A DNA stretch of 64,000 bases from an uncultured Tateyamaria sp. (lineage in GTDB: Bacteria; Pseudomonadota; Alphaproteobacteria; Rhodobacterales; Rhodobacteraceae). Positions 54,197 through 62,726 of the stretch are shown here, one piece after another. The notes under the pieces were generated by a model that had not been told where the DNA came from, ran no database searches, and worked only from the letters and a program-made list of their open reading frames with translations. Where the stretch lies: the NCBI RefSeq assembly GCF_947503385.1, contig NZ_CANNDO010000003.1, positions 124,001 through 188,000 of the forward strand, written 5' to 3'. Every line of letters starts with the position of its first letter. The stretch's first letter is position 1. The position numbers and the translations under genes are program-made.

Positions 54197-56206
54197 TTGC
54201 GCCGATTGCTGCGCCCCAGATCGATTGCGGTTGTCGGCGGGGGCGCATGGTGCGCGTCCGTGATCCGGCAGGCGGAGTTGATGGGCTTTGACGGGGCAAT
54301 CTGGCCTGTGCATCCGCAGAAAATGCACGTGGCGGGGCATGGAGCCTTTCCCACGGTTGAGGATTTGCCTGCGCCCCCTGACGCGTGTTTTGTCGGGGTG
54401 AACCGGCAAACCACGGTGGAGGTTGTGGCGGCGTTGGCGCGGATGGGCGCCGGAGGAGCGGTTTGCTTTGCCTCCGGCTTTGCGGAGGCGCATCGCGAGG
54501 ACGCAGCAAGCGGGGATTTACAGGCGGGTTTGGTGGTTGCGGCAGGTGACATGCCGATCCTTGGGCCCAACTGCTATGGTTTTATCAACGCTCTGGATGC
54601 CGCATTGCTCTGGCCGGATCAGCACGGTTGCACGCCGGTGGACCGGGGCGTGGCAATCCTGACGCAAAGCTCAAACATCGCAATCAACCTCACAATGCAG
54701 GATCGCGGCCTGCCCATCGCCTACGTGGTGACCTGTGGCAACATGGCACAGACCTCTCAGGCGCAGATCGCACTGGCCCTGCTGGATGATACCCGCGTGA
54801 CGGCCATCGGTGTACACATCGAAGGGTTTGGCGACATCGCCGCGTGGGAAGCGTTGGCGGCCAAGGCACATGCGTGCGGCGTGCCTGTCGTCGCACTCAA
54901 GGTTGGCGCGTCGGATCAGGCCCGTGTAGCAACCTTGTCGCACACAGCATCGCTGGCGGGGTCGGATGCGGGGGCACAAGCGCTGCTGGATCGGCTGGGT
55001 TTTGCCCGCGTGGGGGGGCTGACCGACTTTCTCGAAACGCTGAAGCTCTTGCATTGCACAGGTCCGCTGAACGGCAACCGGCTGGCTTCGATCAGCTGTT
55101 CTGGCGGTGAGGCGAGCCTTGTGGCCGACATGGCGCTGTCGCGCAGCCTCGAGTTTCCAGTGCTGAGCCCCCAGCAGCAAAAGGCGCTGCGCGCGACCCT
55201 TGGCCCGATGGTCGCCCTCAACAATCCATTGGATTACCATACTTATATTTGGCGTGACATTGATGCGATGACGCGGGCATGGTCCGCGATGACCGGGCCG
55301 GATATCGACCTCACGATGTCAATCGTGGACTATCCGCGCACCGATCCCAGCGATTGGGCCTGCACGGTCGATGCGGCATTGGCGGTGCGCGCACACACCG
55401 GGCGCCCTTTTGCGATTGTTGCCAGCTTGCCGGAGTTGATGCCCCAAGACACAGCCGCCACCCTGATTGCCGGGGGCGTGGTGCCCTTGTGCGGTTTGAA
55501 CGAAGCCTTGGCCGCAGCAGAAGCGGCCGCGCAGATAGGGGTGCCGCGTAGCGATGCGGTGTGGCCAGCGCCGAGCATAGACGGGGCGGAATTGCTAACC
55601 GAAGGCGCCGCCAAGGCGGCCCTTGCCACATATGGCGTCGACACGCCACGCAACATCACCACCACGCTTGCAGATGTGGATGCGGCCGTCGCGACATTCC
55701 AAGGTCCGCTTGCCGTCAAGGGCGTCGGCTTGGCACACAAAACCGACGCCGGAGCCGTCCGGCTGAACGTGACACCGCAAGACGCGGCCAGCGTTGCACG
55801 AGAGATTGGCACGGACACCGTGCTGATCGAAGAGATGATCACAGGGCCCGTGGCCGAACTGTTGCTGGGTGTCACGCGCGATCCGGCCCATGGCTTTGTC
55901 CTGACCATCGGCGCGGGCGGCATCTGGACCGAAGTGATGCGCGACACCGCATCCCTGCTGCTGCCGGCAACAGAGGCGGAGGTGTCCCGTGCCTTGTCGG
56001 GCTTGCGCATCGCTCCGGTGCTCGGCGGTTATCGCGGGCAGCCTGCGGCGTCCGAGGCCGCGATTGTGTCAGCGGTGATGGCGCTTCAGACTTACGTATC
56101 CGCGCACCGGGCGGGTATAAGCGAGATCGAGATCAATCCGCTCCTGTGTACGTCCACCCGGGCGGTGGCCGTGGATGCGCTGCTGCATATGAAAAAGGGG
56201 ACCTGA
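54197..56206 (+). CDS. ADP-forming acyl-CoA synthetase (acetate-CoA ligase family)
   Basis: A 669-residue fused alpha/beta synthetase that makes acyl-CoA with ATP and a phosphohistidine intermediate. The CoA-binding Rossmann part is RLLRPRSIAVVGGGAWCASV; ILGPNCYGFINA and the His in VATLSHTASLAGSDA mark the succinyl-CoA-synthetase-like part; the ATP-grasp domain starts near residue 460 (AKAALATYGVDTPRN, GVGLAHKTDAGAV). No ATG is in place: TTG at 54197 gives MRRLLRPRSIAVVGGG; a TTG at 54107 would add 30 residues, nearly all repeat-encoded. Fits with the dehydrogenase and CaiD-like genes. Confidence 0.85.
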   Translation: MRRLLRPRSIAVVGGGAWCASVIRQAELMGFDGAIWPVHPQKMHVAGHGAFPTVEDLPAPPDACFVGVNRQTTVEVVAALARMGAGGAVCFASGFAEAHREDAASGDLQAGLVVAAGDMPILGPNCYGFINALDAALLWPDQHGCTPVDRGVAILTQSSNIAINLTMQDRGLPIAYVVTCGNMAQTSQAQIALALLDDTRVTAIGVHIEGFGDIAAWEALAAKAHACGVPVVALKVGASDQARVATLSHTASLAGSDAGAQALLDRLGFARVGGLTDFLETLKLLHCTGPLNGNRLASISCSGGEASLVADMALSRSLEFPVLSPQQQKALRATLGPMVALNNPLDYHTYIWRDIDAMTRAWSAMTGPDIDLTMSIVDYPRTDPSDWACTVDAALAVRAHTGRPFAIVASLPELMPQDTAATLIAGGVVPLCGLNEALAAAEAAAQIGVPRSDAVWPAPSIDGAELLTEGAAKAALATYGVDTPRNITTTLADVDAAVATFQGPLAVKGVGLAHKTDAGAVRLNVTPQDAASVAREIGTDTVLIEEMITGPVAELLLGVTRDPAHGFVLTIGAGGIWTEVMRDTASLLLPATEAEVSRALSGLRIAPVLGGYRGQPAASEAAIVSAVMALQTYVSAHRAGISEIEINPLLCTSTRAVAVDALLHMKKGT

Positions 56207-56209
56207 GCC

Positions 56210-56815
56210 ATGCGCAAAATCGCCGCCGTGCTGTTTCCGGATTTCGAAATGCTGGACTTGTACGGCCCCTTGGAGATGTTCAGCTTTTTCCCGGAGGCGT
56301 TCGAGATACGGACTGTCGCGCTGGCGGCAGGACCGGTAAAGGCGTCGGGCGGGCCCGACACGGTGGCGCAGGATGCCGTCACGGACGGCGTGGATTATGA
56401 CTTGCTGTTGGTGCCCGGCGGGCGCGGCACCCGGAGCATCGTCGACAACCAAACCCTTTTAAACTGGCTTCGCGTGCAAGCGGCGCGCGCGGAATATGTC
56501 GCATCCGTTTGCACCGGGTCGCTGTTGTTGGCCAAGGCCGGCGTGCTGGACGGGCGCAAGGCCACCACGAACAAACTGGCCTTTGACAAAGTGGCAGGTC
56601 AGACCACGGGTGTGGACTGGCAACGTCGGGCGCGCTGGGTGTGTGACGGCAACCTCTTTACCGCGTCCGGCGTGTCGGCGGGCATGGACATGACGCTGGC
56701 CGTGATTGAAGACTGCCTTGGTGCCAAGGCCGCCAAGGACGCCGCCCGCTGGGCCGAATACACACGCAACACCGACGCCAACAACGATCCCTTTGCCGCA
56801 CCGGAGGCCCCATGA
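56210..56815 (+). CDS. DJ-1/PfpI family protein
   Basis: A 201-residue protein of the DJ-1/PfpI fold. LLLVPGGRGTRSIV and EYVASVCTGSLLLAKAGVLD surround the conserved nucleophile Cys; RRARWVCDGNLFTASGVSAG follows. This version (isonitrile hydratase/AraC-N-terminal type) acts on small reactive molecules in some relatives. It starts 3 bases after the CoA-ligase stop and overlaps the CaiD-like gene, so it is part of the acyl-CoA operon. Confidence 0.88.
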   Translation: MRKIAAVLFPDFEMLDLYGPLEMFSFFPEAFEIRTVALAAGPVKASGGPDTVAQDAVTDGVDYDLLLVPGGRGTRSIVDNQTLLNWLRVQAARAEYVASVCTGSLLLAKAGVLDGRKATTNKLAFDKVAGQTTGVDWQRRARWVCDGNLFTASGVSAGMDMTLAVIEDCLGAKAAKDAARWAEYTRNTDANNDPFAAPEAP

Positions 56816-57597
56816 CAGACAGCCCGATCAAGACCCGCATCGACGGCACCATTCTCGAAGTGACGTTGGACCGGCCAAAGGCCAATGCCATTGACCTCGC
56901 CACCAGCCGCATCATGGGCGAGACGTTCATGGCATTCCGGGACGACCCTGATCTGCGCGTGGCGATCATCACCGGATCGGGCGACCGATTTTTTTCCCCC
57001 GGGTGGGACCTCAAGGCGGCGGCGGATGGCGACGCTGTGGACGGCGATTATGGCGTCGGCGGCTTTGGCGGGCTACAGGAGCTGCGCGGGCTGAACAAAC
57101 CGGTGATCGCGGCCGTGAACGGCATTGCCTGCGGCGGTGGGCTGGAACTGGCGCTGAGCGCGGACATGATCCTTGCTGCGGATCACGCGACGTTTGCATT
57201 GCCCGAAATCCGGTCCGGCACCGTGGCCGATGCCGCAAGCGTCAAGCTGCCCAAGCGCATCCCTTATCATATCGCGATGGAGCTTTTACTGACCGGGCGT
57301 TGGTTCGACGCCGAAGAGGCGCACCGCTGGGGGCTGGTCAACGAGGTGGTGCCCGCAACGGATCTGATGGACCGCACATGGGAACTGGCGCGACTGATCG
57401 CCTCTGGCCCGCCGCTCGTCTATGCCGCGATCAAAGAGATCGTGCGCGACGCCGAGGACGCCAAGTTTCAGGACGCGATGAGCCGTATCACGCAAAGCAA
57501 ACTGGCGACGGTCGAGACGCTGTACCGGTCCGAAGATCAGTTGGAGGGCGCGCGCGCCTTTGCAGAAAAGCGCGATCCGGTTTGGAAGGGTCGATGA
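56812..57597 (+). CDS. CaiD-like carnitinyl-CoA dehydratase/enoyl-CoA hydratase
   Basis: A 261-residue crotonase. RFFSPGWDLKAAADGD and the end AFAEKRDPVWKGR strongly recall carnitinyl-CoA dehydratase CaiD. The oxyanion-hole glycines are in ACGGGLELALSADM, and the two acidic residues expected for catalysis are Glu112 and Glu132 (ALPEIRSG). It could hydrate crotonobetainyl-CoA or a similar enoyl-CoA. Last gene of the coupled set; a family-1 repeat follows. Substrate is inferred from similarity, not proven. Confidence 0.88.
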   Translation: MTDSPIKTRIDGTILEVTLDRPKANAIDLATSRIMGETFMAFRDDPDLRVAIITGSGDRFFSPGWDLKAAADGDAVDGDYGVGGFGGLQELRGLNKPVIAAVNGIACGGGLELALSADMILAADHATFALPEIRSGTVADAASVKLPKRIPYHIAMELLLTGRWFDAEEAHRWGLVNEVVPATDLMDRTWELARLIASGPPLVYAAIKEIVRDAEDAKFQDAMSRITQSKLATVETLYRSEDQLEGARAFAEKRDPVWKGR

Positions 57598-57650
57598 CCC
57601 CTGCCCCCTGATGCGCGCCGCGTCATTGCGCCGGGCTTTGTGTCCGATCG

Positions 57651-57688
57651 ACCCTCCGGGGGGGATTTTTGGGGACAGAGACGGGGAC
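57651..57688 (+). repeat. Family-1 dispersed repeat, copy G
   Basis: ACCCTCCGGGGGGGATTTTT followed by GGGGACAGAGACGGGGAC. It lies 53 bases past the CaiD-like gene and marks the edge of a 670-base region without an intact gene. Confidence 0.85.
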
Positions 57689-58358
57689 CTCGTGGTGTAT
57701 CAGCTGCGCCGGCACGAGCCGACCACAGTGGACTAGGCCAAAACAGTGGCCGCAACAGGGCGGATGGTAAGACGCTGACCATCGCCGACGGCCTTGCCCC
57801 ATGTCTTCGTCTTCGCCGCAGGAGTTAGAGGCGGCAACCGGCGACGAAACCGACCGAATTGACGCGGGACAGGTTCGGTCAAACTATCCCTGCCTCGGCC
57901 GGACTGCCCGGCGCTGGCATCGGGATCAGATTGGCTTTTTACAGGCTAAGACCTGCAATTTGCCGGTGCGCATGTTCGTATGCCGTCCCACCCACGGGGT
58001 GAAGTATCGACTGAAGCCCCATGCCGCAATCATCCGGTCCGTATCGCGCAGAAAGCCGGACGCTGCTCGTGCATCCGCCAACGAAGGTTTCGACTAGACA
58101 ATCCTGCGTTTGCGCGCGCGCAGAAATGTCAGGCCAGCCAACCCTGCAATCCGCTTGCCACCTGAGCATCGCGTTTGGCGAAAATCCAGATTCCACGTCG
58201 CCGACGGCTATGCCGGGATAGTCCGGCCATCTCGTTTTAAGAATAAACAACGCAAGCAATGCCAATGAAGCAGTTGAGATGCCCCCCAACTCTTCGGGAC
58301 TGGTTGGTCGTTCAACGCAATCTCACGCAGCCGGTGGGGCGTGCCTTACCCAGGGTGC
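57689..58358. other. Long region without an intact gene
   Basis: Frames here are short or lack recognisable character. The longest minus-strand frame (57939-58289) begins with a hydrophobic segment (SLALLALFILKT) but then loses all coherence. A VPLPA-like C-terminal remnant is noted separately. The region looks like a decayed gene or genes next to the peroxidase. Confidence 0.5.
58094..58165 (-). pseudogene. Possible remnant of a VPLPA/PEP-CTERM sorting signal
   Basis: One minus-strand frame ends GLAGLTFLRARKRRIV then TAG (58094-58096), and the frame just before it reads VASGLQG. Together they resemble the C-terminal tail of exosortase substrates (small residues, hydrophobic helix, Arg-rich end), split by a shift. 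The rest of such a gene is not recognisable. Chance resemblance is possible. Confidence 0.3.
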
Positions 58359-59681
58359 TCATGGCCGTTGCGCGTGATCGACAGGCAGGCCGCTCGGCAC
58401 CGCATCGGGAATACCGAACAATCCGTCCCGCGCCGACTGACCTGTCAACGCGTGCAGGAACTGGACAATCGCATCGACCTCTGCATCGCTGAGAACCGTC
58501 GGCTGCACCTGAACGGCAGCCCGCTGGCGCGCCATCTCGCGCGGGTCCTGCCAGACCATGAAGTCGATGGCGGCAAGCCACGGAACTTCGGGCAGCGCTG
58601 CAACTTCTGGCTGCCACTGCGCCAAGGCTTGTTCCGGATTGAGATGGTGGCGCACGATCCCGTCCAGCGTCGGATAGGCCCCGTTGTGCCCATAAGGCGC
58701 CGTCAGCGCCACGTTGCGCAACATCGGCGTGCGAAACGCATAGGCATCCTCAAGTGCGTCGCTTTCGCCCATGCGCCCCACATCGCGCACCATCGGATCA
58801 AAGCGCCGCGTACGCCCGGGGCCAAAGGGCGGCAGGCCAAGGGCGTGAAAGCCCTGATCGCTCATCAGGGGGCCACTGTGACACCCCGCACACCCCGCCG
58901 CACCGAAAAACAGGTCCATTCCTGCCCGCTGCGCCTGTGTCAGCGCGGTCAGATCCCCGTTCAGATATGCGTCAAAGGGACTGTCGAGACTGGTCCACTC
59001 AAAAATCATGAAGGCGGACAAAGCATTCGCGATGTCGGCGATGGTGATGTCTTGGGGACCATTGATGTGATCATATGCTGCGGCAAAGGCTTTGGTATAT
59101 TCAGGGATGTGCCGCACCCGGTCGGTGAGGATCGGCCAAGCGTAATCCATGCGGTTTTGAACCGCACCGGCAACTTCGTTTTCTTTGGGGTTCCCGGCCA
59201 TTTCAAACTGCGCCACGAGCGGAAAGATCGCCTGAGCCGCCAGCAGGTTCTCCAGCCCTTCGGGCAGCCATTCCTCCGCCGGAGAGTTGAACCCGTTCTC
59301 AAAGGTGTCCGCAATGCTCAGCCGGCCGTCGTGGAACATCACATGCAGGTCCTTGGCCCCGAGGTTCCACAGACCCGGCGCGTTGCGTGGGATGCGCTTG
59401 CGAATGCGGTTGTCGCCGGTTCCGGCGGTGCGCTGCGGCCCAAGGCCAACGCCGCCTTCCCCGATGCCAAGGCTCAGCCCGTCGGCGGTTCCAAGATCGG
59501 GATGATGGCATGTGGAACAGGCAATGTTCCGGTTGCCCGACAGGATGCGATCATAGAACAGCAGTTGCCCCAGTTTGGCTTGCGCAGGGTCCGGGGTGAT
59601 GAAATCATCCGCAGTCAGAGGACGCGGCAGATCGGTGGCAAAGGCCGGGGTCGCTGCAAGGAGTATGATATGCGTAAACTT
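58359..59681 (-). CDS. Di-haem cytochrome c peroxidase-like protein, 5' end unclear
   Basis: About 440 residues of the CCP/MauG family, with haem sites CSTCHH and CAGCHS and conserved NIACSTCHHPDLGTADGLSL and PYGHNGAYPTLDGIVRHHLN. It would act in the periplasm. The sequence begins KFTHIILLAATPAFA, a good signal peptide without a start codon: no ATG, GTG or TTG precedes it in frame for about 90 codons. ATG at 59684-59686 is two bases out of frame (ATG-GC-AAGTTT); removal of GC would give MKFTHIILLAATPAFA. The 5' end also overlaps the divergent Sel1 gene. It is a frameshift, a rare start codon or a sequencing error. Confidence 0.75.
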   Translation of the reverse strand, partial: KFTHIILLAATPAFATDLPRPLTADDFITPDPAQAKLGQLLFYDRILSGNRNIACSTCHHPDLGTADGLSLGIGEGGVGLGPQRTAGTGDNRIRKRIPRNAPGLWNLGAKDLHVMFHDGRLSIADTFENGFNSPAEEWLPEGLENLLAAQAIFPLVAQFEMAGNPKENEVAGAVQNRMDYAWPILTDRVRHIPEYTKAFAAAYDHINGPQDITIADIANALSAFMIFEWTSLDSPFDAYLNGDLTALTQAQRAGMDLFFGAAGCAGCHSGPLMSDQGFHALGLPPFGPGRTRRFDPMVRDVGRMGESDALEDAYAFRTPMLRNVALTAPYGHNGAYPTLDGIVRHHLNPEQALAQWQPEVAALPEVPWLAAIDFMVWQDPREMARQRAAVQVQPTVLSDAEVDAIVQFLHALTGQSARDGLFGIPDAVPSGLPVDHAQRP

Positions 59682-60140
59682 GCCATAGCTCTTTGTTGGC
59701 TGGCGTTGCCAGCGTGGGCGGAGATCGAGGAGGCGCGCGACCTGATGGAAGCCGGCGCATATGAGGCCGCCTATGAGGCGCTGTGGCCTGCTGCCCGCTC
59801 CGGCAACGCCGACGCTGAGGAATTGATCGGGGTGATGTACGCCCTCGGGCTCGGGGTCGAGCGGGACGACGAGCGGGCCTTCGAGTGGTATTTGCGGTCC
59901 TCGATGAAGGGCCATCCCGGCGCGCAGAGCGGGGTCGGCTGGTACTACGAGGTGGGCCGTGGAATGCCCGCGCCGGACCTTGTGCGGGCCTATATGTGGT
60001 ACACCCTGTCGGCCATCGGAGGCGACCCGGACGCGGCGATTTCGCTGGAAGAGGTGGTCAAGAAAATGACGCAGGATGAGATTGATCGGGCGCATATTCT
60101 GGTCGCTGACTACAAGGTGTGGATGTATCCGTTCCGGTGA
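59670..60140 (+). CDS. Exported Sel1-repeat protein
   Basis: A 156-residue protein with signal peptide (MRKLAIALCWLALPAWA). Sel1-like helical repeats follow: GNADAEELIGVMYALGLGVE, AFEWYLRSSMKGHPGAQSGV and VRAYMWYTLSAIGGDPDAAI. Sel1 proteins act as protein-binding scaffolds. GCAAGGAG before the ATG is a good ribosome-binding site, but lies inside the first codons of the divergent peroxidase gene, so the two genes overlap head to head with no room for a normal intergenic promoter. Confidence 0.85.
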   Translation: MRKLAIALCWLALPAWAEIEEARDLMEAGAYEAAYEALWPAARSGNADAEELIGVMYALGLGVERDDERAFEWYLRSSMKGHPGAQSGVGWYYEVGRGMPAPDLVRAYMWYTLSAIGGDPDAAISLEEVVKKMTQDEIDRAHILVADYKVWMYPFR

Positions 60141-60721
60141 GTTTGGCAGGGCTTGGGGCGTTTGAAAAGCGGGGAGAACAGGACCACGGATATCGGGATG
60201 TCCCACGCTGGGACACAAACCGGCCTGCGTGTTTTCAATGGGTTACAGAGACGGATTCACAATACGTTAATCTTTGCACCCAAAACAGAGGACGTTATAC
60301 GTCACGCGTGTACGTATATTGGACGCATTTTTGCAGGTATGAACCAAAGGGTGGCTTCCAGCCCAAAGGAGACACTCATCTCGCACGCATGAGTTACCGC
60401 CGGGTGGACGACGCACACCTAGTAAGGCGTTAAGCAATACATGCAATTCGGCTGATTTTGAGCGAACGCTGAAAGAGTTTTTATCGTTATTCCGAGTCCA
60501 ACTTTCGATCCATTCAAAAACACATCTTGTCAGAAAGTTGTCAAAGGCTTGGCGGCTCTTCGGGATGATCGCGATACGAATTCTATTTTTGCGGCTAGGC
60601 CCACCAGCCAAAGCAGAAATAATTGAGAAAGAAGTGAAAATTACCCCTGCTCTGGGTTGAATTTCACGCACAGGTGGTAAAACCTAGTGTGCACCAAATA
60701 ACACCATGAGGGACTTAAGCC
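60141..60721. other. AT-richer region before the RTX gene
   Basis: No gene is recognised. Base composition is visibly more AT-rich than in the operons to the left. A palindromic element at 60297-60317 is described separately. The longest frame (minus, 60267-60671) has no family character. Probably the promoter region of the RTX gene plus transferred DNA. Confidence 0.5.
60297..60317. promoter_or_regulatory. Palindromic element upstream of the RTX gene
   Basis: ATACGT-CACGCGTG-T-ACGTAT: an inverted repeat broken only by one extra T. Length and symmetry fit a dimeric regulator's binding site. It is about 405 bases before the RTX start; the target gene is not certain. Confidence 0.4.
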
Positions 60722-62311
60722 ATGTACACGCCAGGAAATGATACTGAAACTGAGTTGGCAACAGTGGGTATGGGGCAGAATCACTTCTACGCCAAAGGTG
60801 GAGATGACACGATCGACCTAGACTTTGGGAGTATTGATCGTTTTTCGTACGGTCACCATGGACGCGGCGACAACGATGGCTCGAGTATTCGTGGGTCAGA
60901 CACCTTTAATTTTGTAAATTTGCAGAATGTAGATCATGTCGTTGTTGGGCGGCTCGAGGATTTTGACCTCAGCAGGGATAAACTCAGAATTGGTAGCGAC
61001 CTGATCGAAGAAAATGATCTACTGGCAGGTTCAGGAACAACCGGAGGATACAATTGGCGGATTGTAGAATACGATTCTGATACTCGTGATGATCAAACTG
61101 CTACACAGCAGTGGCTGTTGATTGATACGGGTCAAGGATATGTATTCTATGCATTGGAAGGTGCCCGCGTTACAGATGGAAATGGCGGGTCAAACTCTGG
61201 CGACCAAGAAAGCCACTTCGTCGGTGCGTCTTTGGGGCATCGCGTGACAGCATCCGAGCTAGCGTCGCTCGAAACTGTTGGATACATAGACCCACAAAAC
61301 CATGTGCCGTTTGATTACTCTACACAAACGGGCATTACCTACATTGATGACGACAATCAGTATCTGGATTCCACCGATGTAATAGCACATGGCGTGGAGA
61401 TGCACACGCATGACGATGATCCGAACGACCCGGCTACTTTCAACAACAATTTAACGTTGGATCTTACCGGCGATGATTTGATAGCTGCTGGGCTGAACGA
61501 CGATGCCGTAAATGCTGGCGAAGGGAACGACACTGTTTGGGGTGGCAGTGGCAACGACACAATCAACGGCGGCAATGGAAACGATAGTTTGTCGGGAAAT
61601 ATTGGTGATGACAGCCTAATCGCCGAAAATGGCAACGACACGATTGATGGTGGTCACGGCAACGACTACGTCCAGGCAGGGACGGGACAGGATTTGGTGT
61701 ACGGCGGTGACGGTAACGATTGGCTGTCCGGATGGGGTGGCCACGACACAATCTATGGCGGCAACGGCAACGACGCTTTGTTGGGCGGAAACAATGCCGA
61801 TTCCCTCTTTGGAGAAGTCGGCGCGGATCGCCTTTTTGGCGAGGCTGGCGTTGATTTTCTGGACGGTGGTTCCGGCAATGACACACTGTGGGCAGGCAGC
61901 GAAAACGACACTGTGAACGGTGGCTCAGGCAACGACCTCGTACACGGGGATGCGCATGATGATATTGTGAATGGCGGTGCAGGTAATGATACCGTTTACG
62001 GTGATGGTGGGTTCGACACCATAAATGGAAATAGTGGTAATGACTTTTTGATCGGCGGCATGAACTGGGACGTTTTTGTTTTCAACGGTCAATTCGGGAA
62101 TGACACGATCAACGATTTTGATGTCGCCAACAGTTTTGAAGTTATCGATCTTTCTGGTGTCTCTGAATTTACAAGCTTTACCGATCTGCAAAACAATCAC
62201 TTGACGGAAGATGGTTCAGGAAACGCAATCATCGATGATGGAGCGGGCAACCAGATCACTTTGCTTGGCGTTAGCATGAATTCCCTAACAAGTTCCGACT
62301 TTATTTTCTGA
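60722..62311 (+). CDS. RTX calcium-binding repeat protein
   Basis: A 529-residue, very acidic protein with no N-terminal signal peptide. From about residue 258 to 450 lie 21 contiguous nonapeptide units of the GGxGxDxUx type (for example GGSGNDTIN, GGNGNDSLS, GGDGNDWLS), which bind calcium and form a beta roll. The C-terminus (SMNSLTSSDFIF) is of the kind read by type I secretion systems; no such system lies in the window. The N-terminal 250 residues also have Gly/Asp-rich stretches (AKGGDDTIDLDF) but no enzyme domain I can name. AT-richer codon use than neighbours suggests transfer. Confidence 0.9.
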   Translation: MYTPGNDTETELATVGMGQNHFYAKGGDDTIDLDFGSIDRFSYGHHGRGDNDGSSIRGSDTFNFVNLQNVDHVVVGRLEDFDLSRDKLRIGSDLIEENDLLAGSGTTGGYNWRIVEYDSDTRDDQTATQQWLLIDTGQGYVFYALEGARVTDGNGGSNSGDQESHFVGASLGHRVTASELASLETVGYIDPQNHVPFDYSTQTGITYIDDDNQYLDSTDVIAHGVEMHTHDDDPNDPATFNNNLTLDLTGDDLIAAGLNDDAVNAGEGNDTVWGGSGNDTINGGNGNDSLSGNIGDDSLIAENGNDTIDGGHGNDYVQAGTGQDLVYGGDGNDWLSGWGGHDTIYGGNGNDALLGGNNADSLFGEVGADRLFGEAGVDFLDGGSGNDTLWAGSENDTVNGGSGNDLVHGDAHDDIVNGGAGNDTVYGDGGFDTINGNSGNDFLIGGMNWDVFVFNGQFGNDTINDFDVANSFEVIDLSGVSEFTSFTDLQNNHLTEDGSGNAIIDDGAGNQITLLGVSMNSLTSSDFIF

Positions 62312-62670
62312 TACAAGCTCAGAATTGACTGGTGCGAACCTGGCCTTTGCGGATGGGTTCGTCCATGGCGCTTGAACCCAACTTTACTTTACGTGTTCGA
62401 GGTGCATCGGTCCAATTTGGCCGTGTATCGAACGGCTCTCTTCAGAGCGATATAAAACTGTCGTTGCTGAAAGGCTCGCGCTTTGCAACTTTGCAGTGTC
62501 CGCTTCCTGCGCATCGCTGACATTCGAGGCTACGCAGCATCGGTGACTTTGGGCTCGAAGCGGCCATCGGGTCAAACTTTGCAACCTCCCCTTCCCGCGC
62601 TGCGCAATCCAGTGGCGACGCGGCGTATCTATGGATCACGGCCCGCAAACCTAAGCGGCCAATGCCATGC
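62312..62670. other. Non-coding region after the RTX gene
   Basis: No gene with family character. The sequence returns to GC-rich in the second half, with a CTTTGCAACTTTGCAGTG-type short repeat near 62479. It may contain decayed sequence that flanks the RTX gene. Confidence 0.4.
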
Positions 62671-62700
62671 AAAAGGCCGCCCCGGTCGGGGGCGGCCTTT
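62671..62700 (-). terminator. Terminator after the TRAP binding-protein gene
   Basis: AAAGGCCGCCCC (62672-62683) and GGGGCGGCCTTT (62689-62700) form a perfect 12-bp stem with a 5-base loop; on the minus strand it is followed by T residues. It lies 26 bases past the dctP stop. Confidence 0.85.
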
Positions 62701-62726
62701 CGTTGGGATGCGGGTCTTGATCCGCC

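Noticed and set aside
7021-57688. Insertion sequences as the source of the dispersed repeats
   Set aside because: Copies are 27-60 bases, without transposase, terminal inverted repeats or target duplications.
58341-60140. One 599-codon plus-strand frame covering the peroxidase region and the Sel1 gene
   Set aside because: Its first three quarters are antisense to haem-binding coding sequence; only the part from 59670, which starts with a signal peptide, is a real gene.
60267-60671. 134-codon minus-strand frame upstream of the RTX gene
   Set aside because: No ribosome-binding site, no family features, erratic composition; it crosses the palindromic element.
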